Source of the DNA: Palsa-883 sp963826975
GTDB lineage: Bacteria > Pseudomonadota > Alphaproteobacteria > Acetobacterales > Acetobacteraceae
Length of the DNA: 64,000 nt
Assembly (NCBI GenBank): GCA_963826975.1
Contig: CAWGZJ010000005.1
Span: 496,001 to 560,000 of the forward strand
Reading direction: 5' to 3'
The notes under the pieces were generated by a model that saw only the letters and a program-made list of their open reading frames with translations, had not been told where the DNA came from and did no database searches. A program made the position numbers and the translations under genes. Shown piece after piece: positions 1 to 8,145 of the stretch; position 1 is the stretch's first letter, and every line of letters begins with the position of its first letter.

Positions 1-722
1 TGAACGAGGGCTGCGCGACCTACGTGCACTACCGCATCATGAAGCGGCTGCACGAGAAGGGCGCACTGACCGACGGCGCGATGGTGGAGTTCCTGCGCAG
101 CCACACCAACGTGGTGTTCCAGCCGGAGCTTCGACGATCCGCGCTACTGCGGGATCAATCCGTATGCGCTCGGCTTCGCGATGATGCAGGACATCGAGCG
201 CATCTGCACCGATCCGACCGATGAGGACCGGGAGTGGTTCCCGGCGATCGCCGGCAGCGGCGACGCGATGGCGGTGCTGCGCGAGGTGTGGGCGAACTAC
301 CGCGACGAGAGCTTCATCCTGCAGTTCCTCAGCCCGCAACTGATCCGCGAGTTCGGGCTGTTCCACGTGCTGGACGACGCGAGCGAGCCGCATCTGCGGG
401 TCGAGGCGATCCACGACGAGCGCGGCTACCGCAAGATCCAGCGCGCGCTGGCCCGGCACTACGACGTCGCCTGGACTCGACGCCGGACATCCAGGTGGTG
501 GACGTCAACCTGGCCGGCGACCGCCGGCTGATCCTGCATCACCGCGCGCTGAACCGCGTGCTGCTGGAGGAGAAGGACGCCCGGCTGGTGCTGCAGCACC
601 TGGCCGACCTGTGGGGCTATGACGTGGTGCTGAAGGAGATCGATCCGGCGAACGATGCGGTGCTGAAGGAGCATTCGGCAACGCCGCGGGCGGGGATTCT
701 GCCGACGATCGGGGATGCGTAG
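1..722 (+). pseudogene. SpoVR-family protein, 3' part, two frameshifts
   Basis: The C-terminal ~240 codons of a SpoVR/YcgB-family protein (usually about 500 residues) run in from the left edge. Recognisable blocks are GCATYVHYRIMKRLHEKG, then GINPYALGFAMMQDIERI, then LFHVLDDASEPHL and finally VVDVNLAGDRRLILHH. These blocks lie in frame 3, then frame 1 (from about 130), then frame 3 again (from about 471), so one extra base near 129 is offset by one missing base near 470. The protein between the two sites is conserved in frame 1, so both shifts are real relative to the family. SpoVR proteins are cytoplasmic, often neighbours of yeaH/prkA stress genes, and poorly understood. Either a pseudogene or two sequencing errors; family assignment is firm. 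Confidence 0.8.
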
Positions 723-832
723 CGGCTGCAAATCCGCGCATTGCGCTCCACCCGCCAATTCCATCTGTCGTTGCGTAAGGCCTGTGGTGGGGCCGTGATC
801 AGGCTTGGGCGTTCGATCTACGACAAGAAAGA

Positions 833-924
833 TTCACCACGAAGACACGAACAGCACGAAGCAGGCGAGCAATAGCGCTTCGCGCGGAGCGTCATTATTT
901 CCCTGCTTCGTGTTCTTCGTGTCT
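833..924. repeat. Palindromic intergenic repeat (left part), interrupted by IS110
   Basis: An imperfect inverted repeat: the left arm at 833-865 contains CACGAAGACACGAAC and the right arm at 902-924 reads CCTGCTTCGTG then TTCGTGTCT. The expected end of the right arm, TCGTGGTGAA, is missing here but is found at 2493-2502, on the far side of the IS110 element. The intact repeat would have been a hairpin with arms of about 33 bp. No gene is visible between 723 and 924. Confidence 0.65.
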
Positions 925-976
925 ACTACGAAAATACCCTCTGGTGGCGGCCTTGGCTGGTGCGGGGTCCACATAC

Positions 977-2209
977 TTACGCGGCCTTCGCGGTGATCTG
1001 CACCTCGTACCCCATGGCGCGAAGCCGCTTTGTCAAATTGATGGCGATACGGTGATGGTTCAACCGGTCGAGGTAATCCGCGCCGAGTTCGCGGTAGTCG
1101 GATCGATCGGTCAACATGCGGTAGGCGACCACCAGGATCTTGTGCGCGATAGCAACCGCCGCACGCATCTTACCGCGTTTGGCACTGAGGCGGCGGTACT
1201 TCTCCGCGTAATAGCTGCCGCGCGCTTTGCCCGCGGCAATCGCCGCGGTGACCATGGCGGTCTTGAGCCAGACGTTTCCCTTGCGTGTCTTTCCGCCCTT
1301 CTGGCGGCCCGCGCTCTCGTGATTGCCGGGGCAGAGACCCGCCCAGGACGCCAAATGCGCGGCGCTGTGGAAGACGCTCAAGTCTACGCCGATCTCCGCG
1401 ATCATCGCGCCAGCGGTCACCCAGTCGACCCCCGGAATTTGCATCAGGCGACCGAGTTCCTCGTCATAGGGGGCAAGCTTCTCGCTCAATCGCTCATCCA
1501 GTTGCGCGAGGTCGGCCTCCGCCGCGGTGATGCGCTGCAATTGCAGACGCAACATGAACCGGTGATGCTCGTCGATACGACCGTCCAACGCGCGCGCGAG
1601 TTCGGGCTGCTTGCGCCGCATCCGTCCGCGCGCGAGTTGTGCCATGTCAGCCGACGATTGCGCCCCCTCGATCAGCGCCCGCAGCATCGCCCGGCCCGAG
1701 ACACCGAACACGTCGCTGACCACACCGGACAGCTTGATGCTGGCGCTCTCCAGCAGCTTGATCAGCCGGTTCCGCTCCGCCGCCTGAGCCTCAACCAACT
1801 TGCGCCGGTAGCGCGTCAGATCGCGCAGGTCGCGGATCGGACGGGGTGGCACGAAACTGTTGGCGATCAGGCCATGACGCGCGAGGTCGCTGACCCAATC
1901 GCTGTCCTTCACGTCCGTCTTGCGGCCCGGCACATTCTTGATGTGGTGGGCGTTGCCGACGATCAGCTCGAAGTGTCCCTCGAGTTCCGCGTGCACCGGT
2001 TTCCAGTAGACCCCGGTACTCTCCATCGCCACCAGGGTGCAGCCGGACGCCCGCAGCCAGTCTCGCATCTCCCGCAACTCCTGGCCCGTGGTGCCGTAAG
2101 TGCGGATCTCCTTGGTGGACCGTGCACCAGCCACGCCGCTGTTCAGGCAGGCAACCACCGTCTTCTGATGCACGTCCAGGCCAGCACAACACTCAACGAT
2201 TGCTTCCAT
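977..2209 (-). CDS. IS110-family transposase (RNA-guided recombinase)
   Basis: A 410-residue protein with the two IS110 domains. The N-terminal RuvC-like DEDD domain shows GLDVHQ (D12), AMESTGVYW (E63) and TDVKDSDW (D99/D102). The C-terminal Transposase_20 domain has IPGVDWVTAGAMIAEIG and the catalytic-serine segment GNHESAGRQKGG (S299). The length is normal and the frame intact. A strong Shine-Dalgarno (AAGGAGG) lies just upstream of the ATG at 2209. IS110 transposases excise and integrate their DNA at sequences specified by a bridge RNA. All expected catalytic residues are present, so it may be active. Confidence 0.93.
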   Translation of the reverse strand: MEAIVECCAGLDVHQKTVVACLNSGVAGARSTKEIRTYGTTGQELREMRDWLRASGCTLVAMESTGVYWKPVHAELEGHFELIVGNAHHIKNVPGRKTDVKDSDWVSDLARHGLIANSFVPPRPIRDLRDLTRYRRKLVEAQAAERNRLIKLLESASIKLSGVVSDVFGVSGRAMLRALIEGAQSSADMAQLARGRMRRKQPELARALDGRIDEHHRFMLRLQLQRITAAEADLAQLDERLSEKLAPYDEELGRLMQIPGVDWVTAGAMIAEIGVDLSVFHSAAHLASWAGLCPGNHESAGRQKGGKTRKGNVWLKTAMVTAAIAAGKARGSYYAEKYRRLSAKRGKMRAAVAIAHKILVVAYRMLTDRSDYRELGADYLDRLNHHRIAINLTKRLRAMGYEVQITAKAA

Positions 2210-2229
2210 CTTCTCCTCCTTGAAGGGTG

Positions 2230-2480
2230 CAACCGCTTACGCCGCGCGACTTATTCAGATTCTACTACGCGTGCTCCCCGTTGCCGGGGGCGACAAAGGG
2301 CAATACCCTTAAGGCGGCGCGGATCAAACTTCGTGGCGGGGACAGCAAAACCACCGCAGACACTTTCGACCTCTAAGCGATCACGGCCGCAGAGTGTCGT
2401 GCTTTGGTCCGTGCCGCCAACCCCACGTCCAGGCACCCGCAGGACCATTTTCATCCATCGCGGTGCGGCCGCCCGCCGGC
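2230..2480 (-). ncRNA. Candidate IS110 bridge RNA in the element's left end
   Basis: The 280 nt upstream of the transposase contain short matches to the element's own target and ends, arranged as bridge-RNA guides would be. CTTCGTGG at 2329-2336 equals the right target half (2491-2498), and AGACAC at 2358-2363 equals the bottom strand of the left target half (919-924). TCTACTACG at 2261-2269 equals the right-end junction (922-930), and TTAAGGCGGCG at 2308-2318 resembles the complement of the left-end junction (about 2480-2492). Read on the minus strand the target loop comes first and the donor loop second, as in known IS110 bridge RNAs. Matches were found by eye; exact transcript ends are unknown. 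Confidence 0.5.
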
Positions 2481-2573
2481 CGCTGGCTTACTTCGTGGTG
2501 AATTTCACTTTTTCGCGGACTGTCCAGCGTCCCGAATGGCCGGAGTCGGTATGCGCGAGCCGGGTCGGGGCGC

Positions 2574-2822
2574 TCAGCCGCCGGCGATCTTCGGGATGAT
2601 GTAAATCTCGCTGTCCGGCTTCAACGCGACGCCGTAGGCGTCCTGGTAGATCTCGCCGTCGATGGCGATCGCCATGCCTTCCTCGACCTGGGTGCCCAGG
2701 CCGGGAAAGCGGTTGTTTAGTTCATGGATCAAGCGGCGGAAGGTGTCGGCGGTAACGTCGAGCTCGGTCTGGCCGTTGGTGAATGGAAGGCAGGAGGTGC
2801 CGGAGAACACGATGTGGGGCAT
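2574..2822 (-). CDS. MoaD/ThiS-family ubiquitin-like sulfur carrier
   Basis: An 82-residue beta-grasp protein ending in the diagnostic Gly-Gly (PKIAGG), as in MoaD and ThiS, whose C-terminus is adenylated and thiocarboxylated to donate sulfur to molybdopterin or thiazole. Other MoaD-like features are a DTFRRLIHELNNRFPGLG helix and LKPDSEIYIIPKIAGG at the end. The ATG at 2822 is chosen (MPHIVFSG); a GTG 15 bp upstream is also possible. It lies just downstream of, and co-directional with, the molybdenum hydroxylase subunits, so a role in cofactor supply for that enzyme is likely but inferred. Confidence 0.75.
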   Translation of the reverse strand: MPHIVFSGTSCLPFTNGQTELDVTADTFRRLIHELNNRFPGLGTQVEEGMAIAIDGEIYQDAYGVALKPDSEIYIIPKIAGG

Positions 2823-2895
2823 TGCGGTCAGCGGCACAAAAAAACGAGGGCCGTGCGCACTGCACGACCCTCACCCGCGTCGCAAGTGCTCTGCG

Positions 2896-2922
2896 ACCTC
2901 TCCCGCGAAGAGCGGGAGAGGT
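2896..2922. repeat. Hairpin repeat (CTCTCCCGC family)
   Basis: ACCTCTCCCGC and GCGGGAGAGGT form an 11-bp stem with a 5-nt loop, preceded by CCTCACCCGCGTCGCAAG. The same family recurs at 15569-15693 and 41084-41130, always between genes. It separates the large hydroxylase subunit from the MoaD-like gene and could attenuate read-through, though there is no U-tract. Confidence 0.7.
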
Positions 2923-2938
2923 AAGGCAGAAGCAACCC

Positions 2939-5209
2939 TCAGTCCCCACCCTGCTCCAGCGCCGCCAGGACCTTCGGCGGTGACATCGGCAGGTGGTGCA
3001 TGCGGATGCCGATCGCGTCGCGGATGGCGTTCGCCACCGCTGCCATCGGCGGAACGATCGGCACTTCACCCACACCCTTGGCACCGAACGGATGGCGGGG
3101 GTTGGGCACCTCGACCAGGATCGCATCGACCATCGGCAGGTCCGACGCCACCGGGCAGCGGTAATCCAGGAACCCCGGGTTATCCATGCGCCCGTTCTTG
3201 TCGTAGATGTATTCCTCGTTCAGCGCCCAGCCGATGCCCTGCGCGGCGCCGCCCTGCACCTGGCCCTCGACGTAGCTGGGGTGGATCGCCTTGCCGACAT
3301 CCTGCACCGCGGTGTAGCGCAGGATCGTTACCTGCCCGGTTTCCGGGTCCACCTCGACGTCGCACAGATGCGTGGCAAAGCCCGGCCCAGCGCCTTGCGC
3401 GTTCAACGACACCTCGGCGCTGATCGGCCCGCCGGTGCGCCCCGACTTCAGCGCGATCGCCGCGATCGACAGCGGCTCGAACGCGCCGGCGTTGGCCCCG
3501 GCTGGCATCGCCTCGCCGTCCTTCCAGTCCACCGCCTCGACCGGGATGTCCCAGATCTGCGCGGCACGCGACTTGAGCTGCTCGACCACCTTCTCGGCCG
3601 CCTGCGTCGCCGCCATTCCGGTAGCGAATGTGACGCGGCTTCCGCCAGTCACGTGGGTGAAGCCGACGGACGCCGTGTCGGCGACGATCGTGCGCACGAT
3701 GTCCGCCTTCACGCCCAGCACCTCGGCCACCATCATGCCGATCGAGGCGCGTGAGCCGCCGATATCGGGGTTGCCCGACACCGCCACCACCGTGCCGTCC
3801 TCGGCCACATGAACCGCGGCCGACGACTCGCCACCGATGTTGAACCAGAAGCCCGAGGCAACGCCGCGGCCCTGGAACTTGCCCAGCTTCGTGCGGTAGT
3901 GCTCGGTGGAGCGCGCCGCCTGCAGCGTCTCCAGGTAGCCGATATTCACCAGCGTCGGCCCATAGTGCGTCTTGGTGCCGTTCTTCGCCGCGTTCTTCTC
4001 GCGCAGCGTCAACGGGTCCATATCCAGCTTACGCGCCAGGTCGTCCATCGCGCTTTCAGTGGCGTAGGTGGAGATCGGTGCGCCCGGGGCACGATAGGCC
4101 GCGACCTTTGCGCGATTCGACACCACGTCGTAGCCGATCGCCTCGACATTCGGCAGATCATACATGGCGAAGCAGCACATCACGCCCGGCTGGACCGGCG
4201 ACCCAGGGAACGCGCCGGCCTGGTAGCTCATCACCGCGCGCGCCGCGGTGATGGTGCCGTCCTTCTTCGCGCCCAGCTTCACCTCGATCACGCCGCCCGA
4301 GGTCGGGCCGGAGGCACGGAACACTTCTTCCCGTGTCATCACCATCTTCACCGGCCGGCCGGACTGCTTGGACATCAGCACCGCCAGCGGCTCGAGGTAG
4401 ACGATCGTCTTGCCGCCGAAACCACCACCGATCTCGGCGGGCGTGGCGCGGATGTTGGAGATGTTCATCGCCAGCAGCTTCGCCGTGTAGGCGCGCACCA
4501 TGAACTGGCCCTGGCTGGAGCTGATGATGTTCACCTGTCCGTCGGCACCGAACGCGCAAACACAGGCATGCGGTTCGATATAGGCCTGGTGCACCGGCTG
4601 GGTGGTCCACTTGCCCTCGACGATCACCTCGGCGTCCTTGAAGCCGGCTTCCACATCGCCCTTGGTGAAGGCGACGCGCTTGCTGATGTTGGACGGCTTG
4701 GTCGGCTTCGGTTCGATGCCAGCGGTGAACAGGTCTTCGTGCAGGATGGGCGCGTCCGGCTTCATCGCGTCCTCGACGTCGATGACGAACGGCAGCACAT
4801 CGTACGTGACGTCGATCAGTTCGAGCGCGGCGTCGGCGATCGCTTCGCTGGTTGCGGCGACCGCGGCGACGGCATGGCCCTCATACAATGCCTTGCCGCG
4901 GGCGATGACGTTGTAGGCCTGGTCGCGAAAATTCACCGGACCTTCACCGATGAACGCCTCTTCCGTGGGGATGTCGGGGAAATCCGCCCCGGTGATCACC
5001 GACTTCACGCCGGGCAGCGCCATCGCCTTGGACGCATCGATTTTCACGATGCGGGCGTGCGCGTGCGGGCTGCGCTTCACCTTGCCCCACAGCATGCCAG
5101 GCATGACGTAGTCGGCGCCGAACGCGGCGCGGCCGGTCACTTTGTCCACCCCGTCGGGGCGGATCGGACGGGTGCCGACGACTTTCAAGTCACTCGCGAA
5201 ATAGTTCAT
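2939..5209 (-). CDS. Xanthine dehydrogenase-family molybdopterin-binding large subunit
   Basis: A 756-residue molybdenum hydroxylase large subunit, of usual length. The N-terminal hammerhead domain carries RPDGVDKVTGRAAFGADY, followed by the two molybdopterin-binding domains with PAEIGGGFGGKT and GVSAGFW-type glycine-rich loops. The catalytic glutamate motif GVGEVPIVPP is near residue 715. Such enzymes hydroxylate aldehydes, purines, N-heterocycles, CO or aromatic acyl-CoAs in the cytoplasm with water as oxygen source. The AYRAPGAP segment lacks the CO-dehydrogenase selenocysteine-loop signature, so CO oxidation is not supported and the substrate is unknown. Its ATG overlaps the stop of the 2Fe-2S subunit by 4 bp, forming an FAD - 2Fe-2S - Mo operon. 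Confidence 0.88.
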   Translation of the reverse strand: MNYFASDLKVVGTRPIRPDGVDKVTGRAAFGADYVMPGMLWGKVKRSPHAHARIVKIDASKAMALPGVKSVITGADFPDIPTEEAFIGEGPVNFRDQAYNVIARGKALYEGHAVAAVAATSEAIADAALELIDVTYDVLPFVIDVEDAMKPDAPILHEDLFTAGIEPKPTKPSNISKRVAFTKGDVEAGFKDAEVIVEGKWTTQPVHQAYIEPHACVCAFGADGQVNIISSSQGQFMVRAYTAKLLAMNISNIRATPAEIGGGFGGKTIVYLEPLAVLMSKQSGRPVKMVMTREEVFRASGPTSGGVIEVKLGAKKDGTITAARAVMSYQAGAFPGSPVQPGVMCCFAMYDLPNVEAIGYDVVSNRAKVAAYRAPGAPISTYATESAMDDLARKLDMDPLTLREKNAAKNGTKTHYGPTLVNIGYLETLQAARSTEHYRTKLGKFQGRGVASGFWFNIGGESSAAVHVAEDGTVVAVSGNPDIGGSRASIGMMVAEVLGVKADIVRTIVADTASVGFTHVTGGSRVTFATGMAATQAAEKVVEQLKSRAAQIWDIPVEAVDWKDGEAMPAGANAGAFEPLSIAAIALKSGRTGGPISAEVSLNAQGAGPGFATHLCDVEVDPETGQVTILRYTAVQDVGKAIHPSYVEGQVQGGAAQGIGWALNEEYIYDKNGRMDNPGFLDYRCPVASDLPMVDAILVEVPNPRHPFGAKGVGEVPIVPPMAAVANAIRDAIGIRMHHLPMSPPKVLAALEQGGD

Positions 5210-5703
5210 GCGACCTTCTCCCCAACCATCTCACCACGCACATCGGCAGCCGCGGCCTGCACGGCACGAACGATCTTGTCATACCCTGTGCAGCGGCACA
5301 GGTTCCCGGCCAACCAATAGCGGATTTCGGTCTCGGTCGGATTGGAATTCTCGTCCAGCAACGCCTTGGTGGCGACGATGAAGCCCGGTGTGCAGAAACC
5401 GCATTGCAGGGCGGCATATTCCAGGAAACGCTGCTGCACCGGGTGCAACTTGTCGCCCTGGGCGATGCCCTCGACCGTGGTGACGGAATGCCCGTCGGCC
5501 TCGACCCCTAGCATCAGGCAGGAGCACACAACCTTGCCGTCGAGGATGACGCTGCAGGCGCCGCAGTCGCCTGATGCGCAGCCTTCCTTGCTGCCGGTCA
5601 AGTGCAGTTCGTTGCGGAGTACGTCCAGCAGGGTCTGCTGGGTTTCGCACAGGAACTCGACGGGCTCGCCGTTGATCGTGGTGGATACGTGATGTTTGCT
5701 CAT
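5206..5703 (-). CDS. (2Fe-2S)-binding subunit of molybdenum hydroxylase
   Basis: A 165-residue small subunit with both expected clusters. The plant-ferredoxin-type motif is GCASGDCGACSV with a later VVCSC, and the second helical cluster is QCGFCTPGF with NLCRCTGY. It passes electrons from the molybdenum site to FAD. The ATG at 5703 (MSKHHVSTTINGEPV) is chosen because the family begins within a few residues of the first beta strand; the frame stays open further upstream but without homology. It lies between the FAD subunit and the large subunit on the same strand, overlapping the latter by 4 bp. Confidence 0.9.
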   Translation of the reverse strand: MSKHHVSTTINGEPVEFLCETQQTLLDVLRNELHLTGSKEGCASGDCGACSVILDGKVVCSCLMLGVEADGHSVTTVEGIAQGDKLHPVQQRFLEYAALQCGFCTPGFIVATKALLDENSNPTETEIRYWLAGNLCRCTGYDKIVRAVQAAAADVRGEMVGEKVA

Positions 5704-5720
5704 GTTTCGGCTTGCCTCTG

Positions 5721-6608
5721 TCAGTGCGTGGTGGCGGGCGTCTCGCCCCTGGCGCGGGCGAATGCAATGGCGGCGGCGCGGCGCGTCAGCACGCCGGCCA
5801 CCTTGATGCGATACGCGATGGTGCCGCGCTTGTCGGTGATCGGCTTGCACGCCGCCTGCGCGGCCGCGTCGATCGCCGCCAGCGTCGGCGCGTCCAGCGT
5901 GTGGCCGATAAGCGCCTTGGCGGCATCGTCGACGGTCACCTGGGTCGGGGCAATGGCGCCCAGCACCACAACCGCGTCCTTGCAGACGCCGTTGCCGTCC
6001 AGCACCACGTTCACCGCGGCACCGACCACGGCGATGTCCATCTCCGTGCGCGGAATGAAGCGCAGATAGGCGTCGGACGCATGGGCCGGACGCGGCGGCA
6101 GTTGGAATTCCGTAATGAACTCGCCCTTGGCCAGCGAGGTCCGGCCGGGGCCGATCACGATGTCCTTGACTAGCGCGGTGCGCGTGCCGGCCGGCCCGAC
6201 GATGGTGCAGGTGGCACGCGCGGCAATCAGCGCGGGCACGCTGTCCGCGGCGGGCGAGGCGTTGCAGAGGTTGCCGGCGAGCGAGCAGCGTCCCTGGATC
6301 TGCTGCGAACCGATCAGGTCCATGCCCTCGACGATGCCGGGCCAGGCGGCCTTCAGCGCCGCGTGCGCTTCCATGTCGACGCCAGGCGTCGCCGCGCCAA
6401 TCCGGAAGCCGCCGGCTTCCTGGCGGATGCCGATGATGCCGGGGATGTATTTGGTGTCGACGATCAGCTCGGGCTTCAGCCGGCCGGAGCGCATCTGCAC
6501 CAGAAGGTCGGTGCCGCCGGACAGGACCTTGGCAAGGCCGGAGGCGCCGGCCAAAAGTTTGACGGCCTCATCAGCCGTTTTCGGTGCCGCGTAATTCAAG
6601 CTTGGCAT
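5721..6608 (-). CDS. FAD-binding subunit of molybdenum hydroxylase
   Basis: A 295-residue CoxM/CutM-type flavoprotein subunit. It shows LSGGTDLLVQMRSG (FAD pyrophosphate loop), then IGAATPGVDME, then the second flavin motif CSLAGNLCNASPAADSVPAL. The CO-dehydrogenase-flavoprotein C-terminal domain follows, ending near VLTRRAAAIAFARAR. It accepts electrons from the 2Fe-2S subunit. The start is the ATG at 6608 (MPSLNYAAPKTADEAVKLL), where homology begins. It is the first gene of the three-subunit operon, with an 18-bp gap to the 2Fe-2S gene. Confidence 0.9.
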   Translation of the reverse strand: MPSLNYAAPKTADEAVKLLAGASGLAKVLSGGTDLLVQMRSGRLKPELIVDTKYIPGIIGIRQEAGGFRIGAATPGVDMEAHAALKAAWPGIVEGMDLIGSQQIQGRCSLAGNLCNASPAADSVPALIAARATCTIVGPAGTRTALVKDIVIGPGRTSLAKGEFITEFQLPPRPAHASDAYLRFIPRTEMDIAVVGAAVNVVLDGNGVCKDAVVVLGAIAPTQVTVDDAAKALIGHTLDAPTLAAIDAAAQAACKPITDKRGTIAYRIKVAGVLTRRAAAIAFARARGETPATTH

Positions 6609-6679
6609 GTGCTCTCCCGATTGCGCACGGAGGCTCGCCCAGGTCGAGGTCGACCCGAGTGAGCGATGATCGGGACAGC

Positions 6680-7915
6680 CTAGCCCAGAGCGGGTGCGCG
6701 GTCGAGGGCCGTGCCCGCTTGTGTGTCGGGACGCGGCTTCAGGGCGCGCAGCGAGCGGGCGATTGTCAGGCCAAGCAGCGCGATTGGCGCGAGCGGCGCA
6801 AGCGGGATGCCCAGCCCTTCGCCGACATATCGGCAGGCCAGCGGCACCAAATAGCAGAACGCGAGCAGCAGTTTCTCCCACGGCAGGAAACCGTCGCGCG
6901 ACGCGGCACGCACCAGCCACAGCATGGCGACCGCGGCAATCATCAGGTCGTAGAGCAGCGCCAGCGGAATGCTGAGCAGGATGCCCGCCGCCAGCGCCGC
7001 GCCACGGCGTGCCGGATCGGTGTCGCGCCGCCAGATCCAGAAGATGATCGTTACGACGATGACAGTGACAACGAGTTGCAGTGCATATGCGGCCGTCGGG
7101 GCCAATCCGAGCAGCCGCGCGGCGCCGAACGGGGTGACGTAGCCGGCGAGATCGATACGGCCGGTCTCGTAGACCGCGCGGGCGCCGGCCAATTCCCCGA
7201 GATAGGCGTGCCACGGCGCCAGACCGAACGCCGCGACGGACAACGCAACGATCGCCGCGACGCCGAGCGCGGCGGCGGCGAAGGCACGCCAGTGTCCCCC
7301 CGCGGCCAGCGCAACCGGGGCAAGCAAAGCGAGATGCGGCTTGTAGCAGAGCAGTGCCAGCAGACCTCCGGCGATGCGCGGGCGCGTATCGATCAACAGC
7401 GTGACCGCGCCTAGCAGCGACGCGGTCAGCATGGCGTTCTGCCCGAGGCCGATGGTCCAGAACACCGCCGGATAGGCCAGCACCGGCAGGCACCAGGTCC
7501 AACCGCGCGCGGCCAGAATTCGGTGCGCGACACCAAGCCAGAGTGCGAGGGTCGCCGCCTGGAACAGCACGAACGACACCAGGTAGGGCAGCAGCGCGAG
7601 CGGCGCGCACAGCAGCAGATAGACTGGCGGATAGAAAAAGAACTGGTATTCGATGCCGGGCGCGGTGGCCGCCATCTCCGCCGCGTGATGCGCTGCCTGA
7701 TCGTAGGCGAGCGCCGGGGTGCCGGCCAACGCGAGCTTGCCAGCGGCGTAGAAGCTGGCGAAGTCGGTGGTCGTGGGCGGATCGATCGGCCTGAAGGCAG
7801 CGTGGGTCCAAGCGATCAGGAAAGCCATCGCGCATAACTCGAAAAGCAGCAGAAGGCCGCTCCAGCCGATGATCCGGGGCCGGTGCAGCCAGGGCGCGCG
7901 GGACAAAAGCAGCAT
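6680..7915 (-). CDS. GT87-like (DUF2029) polyprenol-phosphate-sugar glycosyltransferase
   Basis: A 411-residue polytopic membrane protein with about ten hydrophobic segments and the family hallmarks. These are an early acidic loop (PTTTDFASFYAAG) followed by QFFFYPPVYLLLCAPLALLPY, and later GLGQNAMLTASLL and LLCYKPHLALL. GT87 enzymes transfer mannose or related sugars from a polyprenyl phosphate on the outer face of the inner membrane. No other glycan gene is adjacent, so the acceptor is unknown. A decayed second copy of its 3' end lies at about 9112-9245. Confidence 0.78.
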   Translation of the reverse strand: MLLLSRAPWLHRPRIIGWSGLLLLFELCAMAFLIAWTHAAFRPIDPPTTTDFASFYAAGKLALAGTPALAYDQAAHHAAEMAATAPGIEYQFFFYPPVYLLLCAPLALLPYLVSFVLFQAATLALWLGVAHRILAARGWTWCLPVLAYPAVFWTIGLGQNAMLTASLLGAVTLLIDTRPRIAGGLLALLCYKPHLALLAPVALAAGGHWRAFAAAALGVAAIVALSVAAFGLAPWHAYLGELAGARAVYETGRIDLAGYVTPFGAARLLGLAPTAAYALQLVVTVIVVTIIFWIWRRDTDPARRGAALAAGILLSIPLALLYDLMIAAVAMLWLVRAASRDGFLPWEKLLLAFCYLVPLACRYVGEGLGIPLAPLAPIALLGLTIARSLRALKPRPDTQAGTALDRAPALG

Positions 7916-7942
7916 CGATGCGCGGCCGATGGTCGCCGCCTA

Positions 7943-8066
7943 CGTCATGCCGGATCCCCGGGTCCGGCCGAGGGCCGGCCCGAGGACAGGCTCCGGCCCG
8001 GCGTCCACGACTTTCCTTGTTGCGGCGAAGGAAGTCGTGGGTGCCGGGCCTTCGCCCGGCATGACG
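7943..8066. repeat. Large hairpin element (GTCATGCC family)
   Basis: Outer arms CGTCATGCCGG (7943-7953) and CCGGCATGACG (8056-8066) enclose a second strong stem, CCACGACTTTCCTT (8005-8018) with AAGGAAGTCGTGG (8028-8040). A shorter element with the same GTCATGCC/GGCATGAC ends occurs at 21014-21092. It sits between two genes that both end or begin here on the minus strand. Confidence 0.7.
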
Positions 8067-8130
8067 TGGACCGGAATGACATGGACGGGCGTGACATGGA
8101 CCGGCATGACGCAGACCGGCATGACGTGGA
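8056..8130. repeat. 15-bp tandem repeat, five units
   Basis: Five consecutive 15-bp units of consensus CCGGCATGACATGGA fill 8056-8130 exactly. The first unit shares the right arm of the adjacent hairpin, so the array appears to have grown from the hairpin end. It lies 15 bp beyond the 3' end of the LuxR-type regulator. Confidence 0.85.
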
Positions 8131-8145
8131 AAACTTGCCCTCGCA

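Larger units (their letters stand above)
925..2492 (-). mobile_element. IS110-family insertion sequence
   Basis: The boundaries come from the split palindrome: the left flank ends GTGTCT (CT at 923-924) and the right flank resumes CTTCGTGGTGAA (CT at 2491-2492), so the element plus one CT core spans about 1568 bp. IS110 elements have no terminal inverted repeats, recombine at a 2-bp core (CT in the well-studied members), and place a long non-coding left end upstream of the transposase. Here the transposase is on the minus strand, with a 52-bp right end (925-976) and a 280-bp left end (2210-2490), matching that layout. Confidence 0.75.

Noticed and set aside
2939..5209. Carbon monoxide dehydrogenase (CoxL) identity
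   Set aside because: The large subunit has the family fold but I could not see the form I CoxL active-site loop (AYRCSFR-type); AYRAPGAP points to another substrate.
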